Part shown: one piece after another, positions 63,712 to 64,000 of the stretch | How positions within the stretch are numbered: the stretch's first letter is position 1 | Layout: each line of letters begins with the position of its first letter | Position numbers and translations under genes: made by a program | NCBI RefSeq assembly: GCF_017357245.1 | Contig: NZ_CP071612.1 | Coordinates: forward strand, 2,359,001 to 2,423,000 | Source: Rhizobium bangladeshense | GTDB lineage: Bacteria; Pseudomonadota; Alphaproteobacteria; Rhizobiales; Rhizobiaceae | Direction of reading: 5' to 3' | DNA length: 64,000 nt | The notes under the pieces: generated by a model | The model's database searches: none | Seen by the model: only the letters and a program-made list of their open reading frames with translations | What the model was told of the DNA's origin: nothing

Positions 63712-64000
63712 TTAGCGGACGTCGAACGTCGGTGTCAGGTCGATCTTGCTCCATTTTTCAGAGAGCTGCTTGATCGTGCCATCCTTGGCGGCCTGCCTGA
63801 TTGCGTCATCGAATTTGGCCTTCAGATCGGTCTCGCCCTTGCGCATGCCGAGTGCGACTTCGGTAGCTAGCATCGCGCCTTTCACCAGCGGGCCTGACAT
63901 CATCAGACCGTCATTGCCAGGCTTCCCGAGCACGGAGGTTCCGTAAACACCGCTGTCGAAACCAGCATCGATGCGCCCAGCCTTCAGATCGAGGTCACGC
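63712..64000 (-). CDS. Periplasmic amino-acid-binding protein, 3' part only (cut by the window end)
   Basis: The frame is open to the last base of the window, giving RDLDLKAGRIDAGFDSGVYGTSV and then the C-terminal ligand-binding half of a HisJ/ArgT-type protein, ending LSEKWSKIDLTPTFDVR. About 95 residues are present; the signal peptide and first lobe are outside. It parallels the binding protein at the other end of the operon (both have a DLDLKAGR and LSxKW ending), so the transporter has two related binding proteins. Confidence 0.85.
   Translation of the reverse strand, partial: RDLDLKAGRIDAGFDSGVYGTSVLGKPGNDGLMMSGPLVKGAMLATEVALGMRKGETDLKAKFDDAIRQAAKDGTIKQLSEKWSKIDLTPTFDVR

Overview
The window reads as a stretch of alphaproteobacterial chromosome from the order Hyphomicrobiales (Rhizobiales), most likely a Rhizobium of the etli/leguminosarum group. 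Reasons seen in the sequence: high GC with dense, mostly housekeeping genes; the recA-alaS pair with a TTG-N11-CAA operator of the type described for rhizobial recA; a CckA hybrid kinase; a CtrA-type box and GANTC (CcrM-type) sites; a very large coiled-coil protein that matches the Growth Pole Ring (GPR/RgsE) protein of polar-growing rhizobia; and an intergenic palindrome of the kind scattered through Rhizobiaceae genomes. I see no phage, plasmid, insertion sequence, CRISPR, tRNA or rRNA.

Layout. 0.2-3.7 kb: monothiol glutaredoxin, two tandem Bcr/CflA-type exporters and a GNAT acetyltransferase. 3.7-14.2 kb, nearly all on the minus strand: two tandem inositol-monophosphatase-family genes, ttcA, glsA, rpsD, a HerA-like ATPase, murI, a TrmJ-like tRNA methyltransferase, an FUSC exporter and a small secreted protein. 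14.3-17.6 kb: icd, a GNAT acetyltransferase, a glutathione transferase and an AraC-type regulator broken by a frameshift. 17.7-21.7 kb: alaS and recA. 21.8-23.8 kb: pseudouridine kinase and glycosidase genes. 23.9-28.8 kb: cckA, a stray FliO-like protein and a DUF1062 protein. 28.9-36 kb: dksA, sixA, ycjX-ycjF, a secreted protein, folP-folB-folK and a DUF922 protein.

36-45 kb is the most interesting part. A possible short transcript encoding 33 residues with its own terminator is followed by a 2Fe-2S ferredoxin and a single-domain Hpt phosphotransfer protein. The Hpt gene is divergent from the 7.1-kb GPR-like gene, and their shared promoter region holds a perfect CtrA box flanked by two GANTC sites. 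The GPR-like protein contains twelve tandem 44-residue repeats (132 bp each). With cckA elsewhere in the window, this suggests that the polar-growth scaffold is under cell-cycle (CckA-ChpT-CtrA and CcrM) control. That is an inference.

45-64 kb: a small P-loop kinase, a frameshifted class II aminoacyl-tRNA-synthetase-like pseudogene, a D,D-carboxypeptidase, an Mla/MCE lipid-transport operon (mlaE with fused STAS domain, mlaF, mlaD, auxiliary lipoprotein), a dipeptide epimerase/DgcA gene overlapping an MFS gene tail-to-tail, an LpxH-like phosphoesterase, a histidine phosphatase, a berberine-bridge-type flavoprotein, a malic enzyme with a PTA-like tail, and a polar amino-acid ABC transporter operon with substrate-binding genes at both ends, the first running off the window.

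Coding starts were chosen by Shine-Dalgarno position and expected family N-termini. All functional calls rest on recognising motifs by eye; no database search was run.
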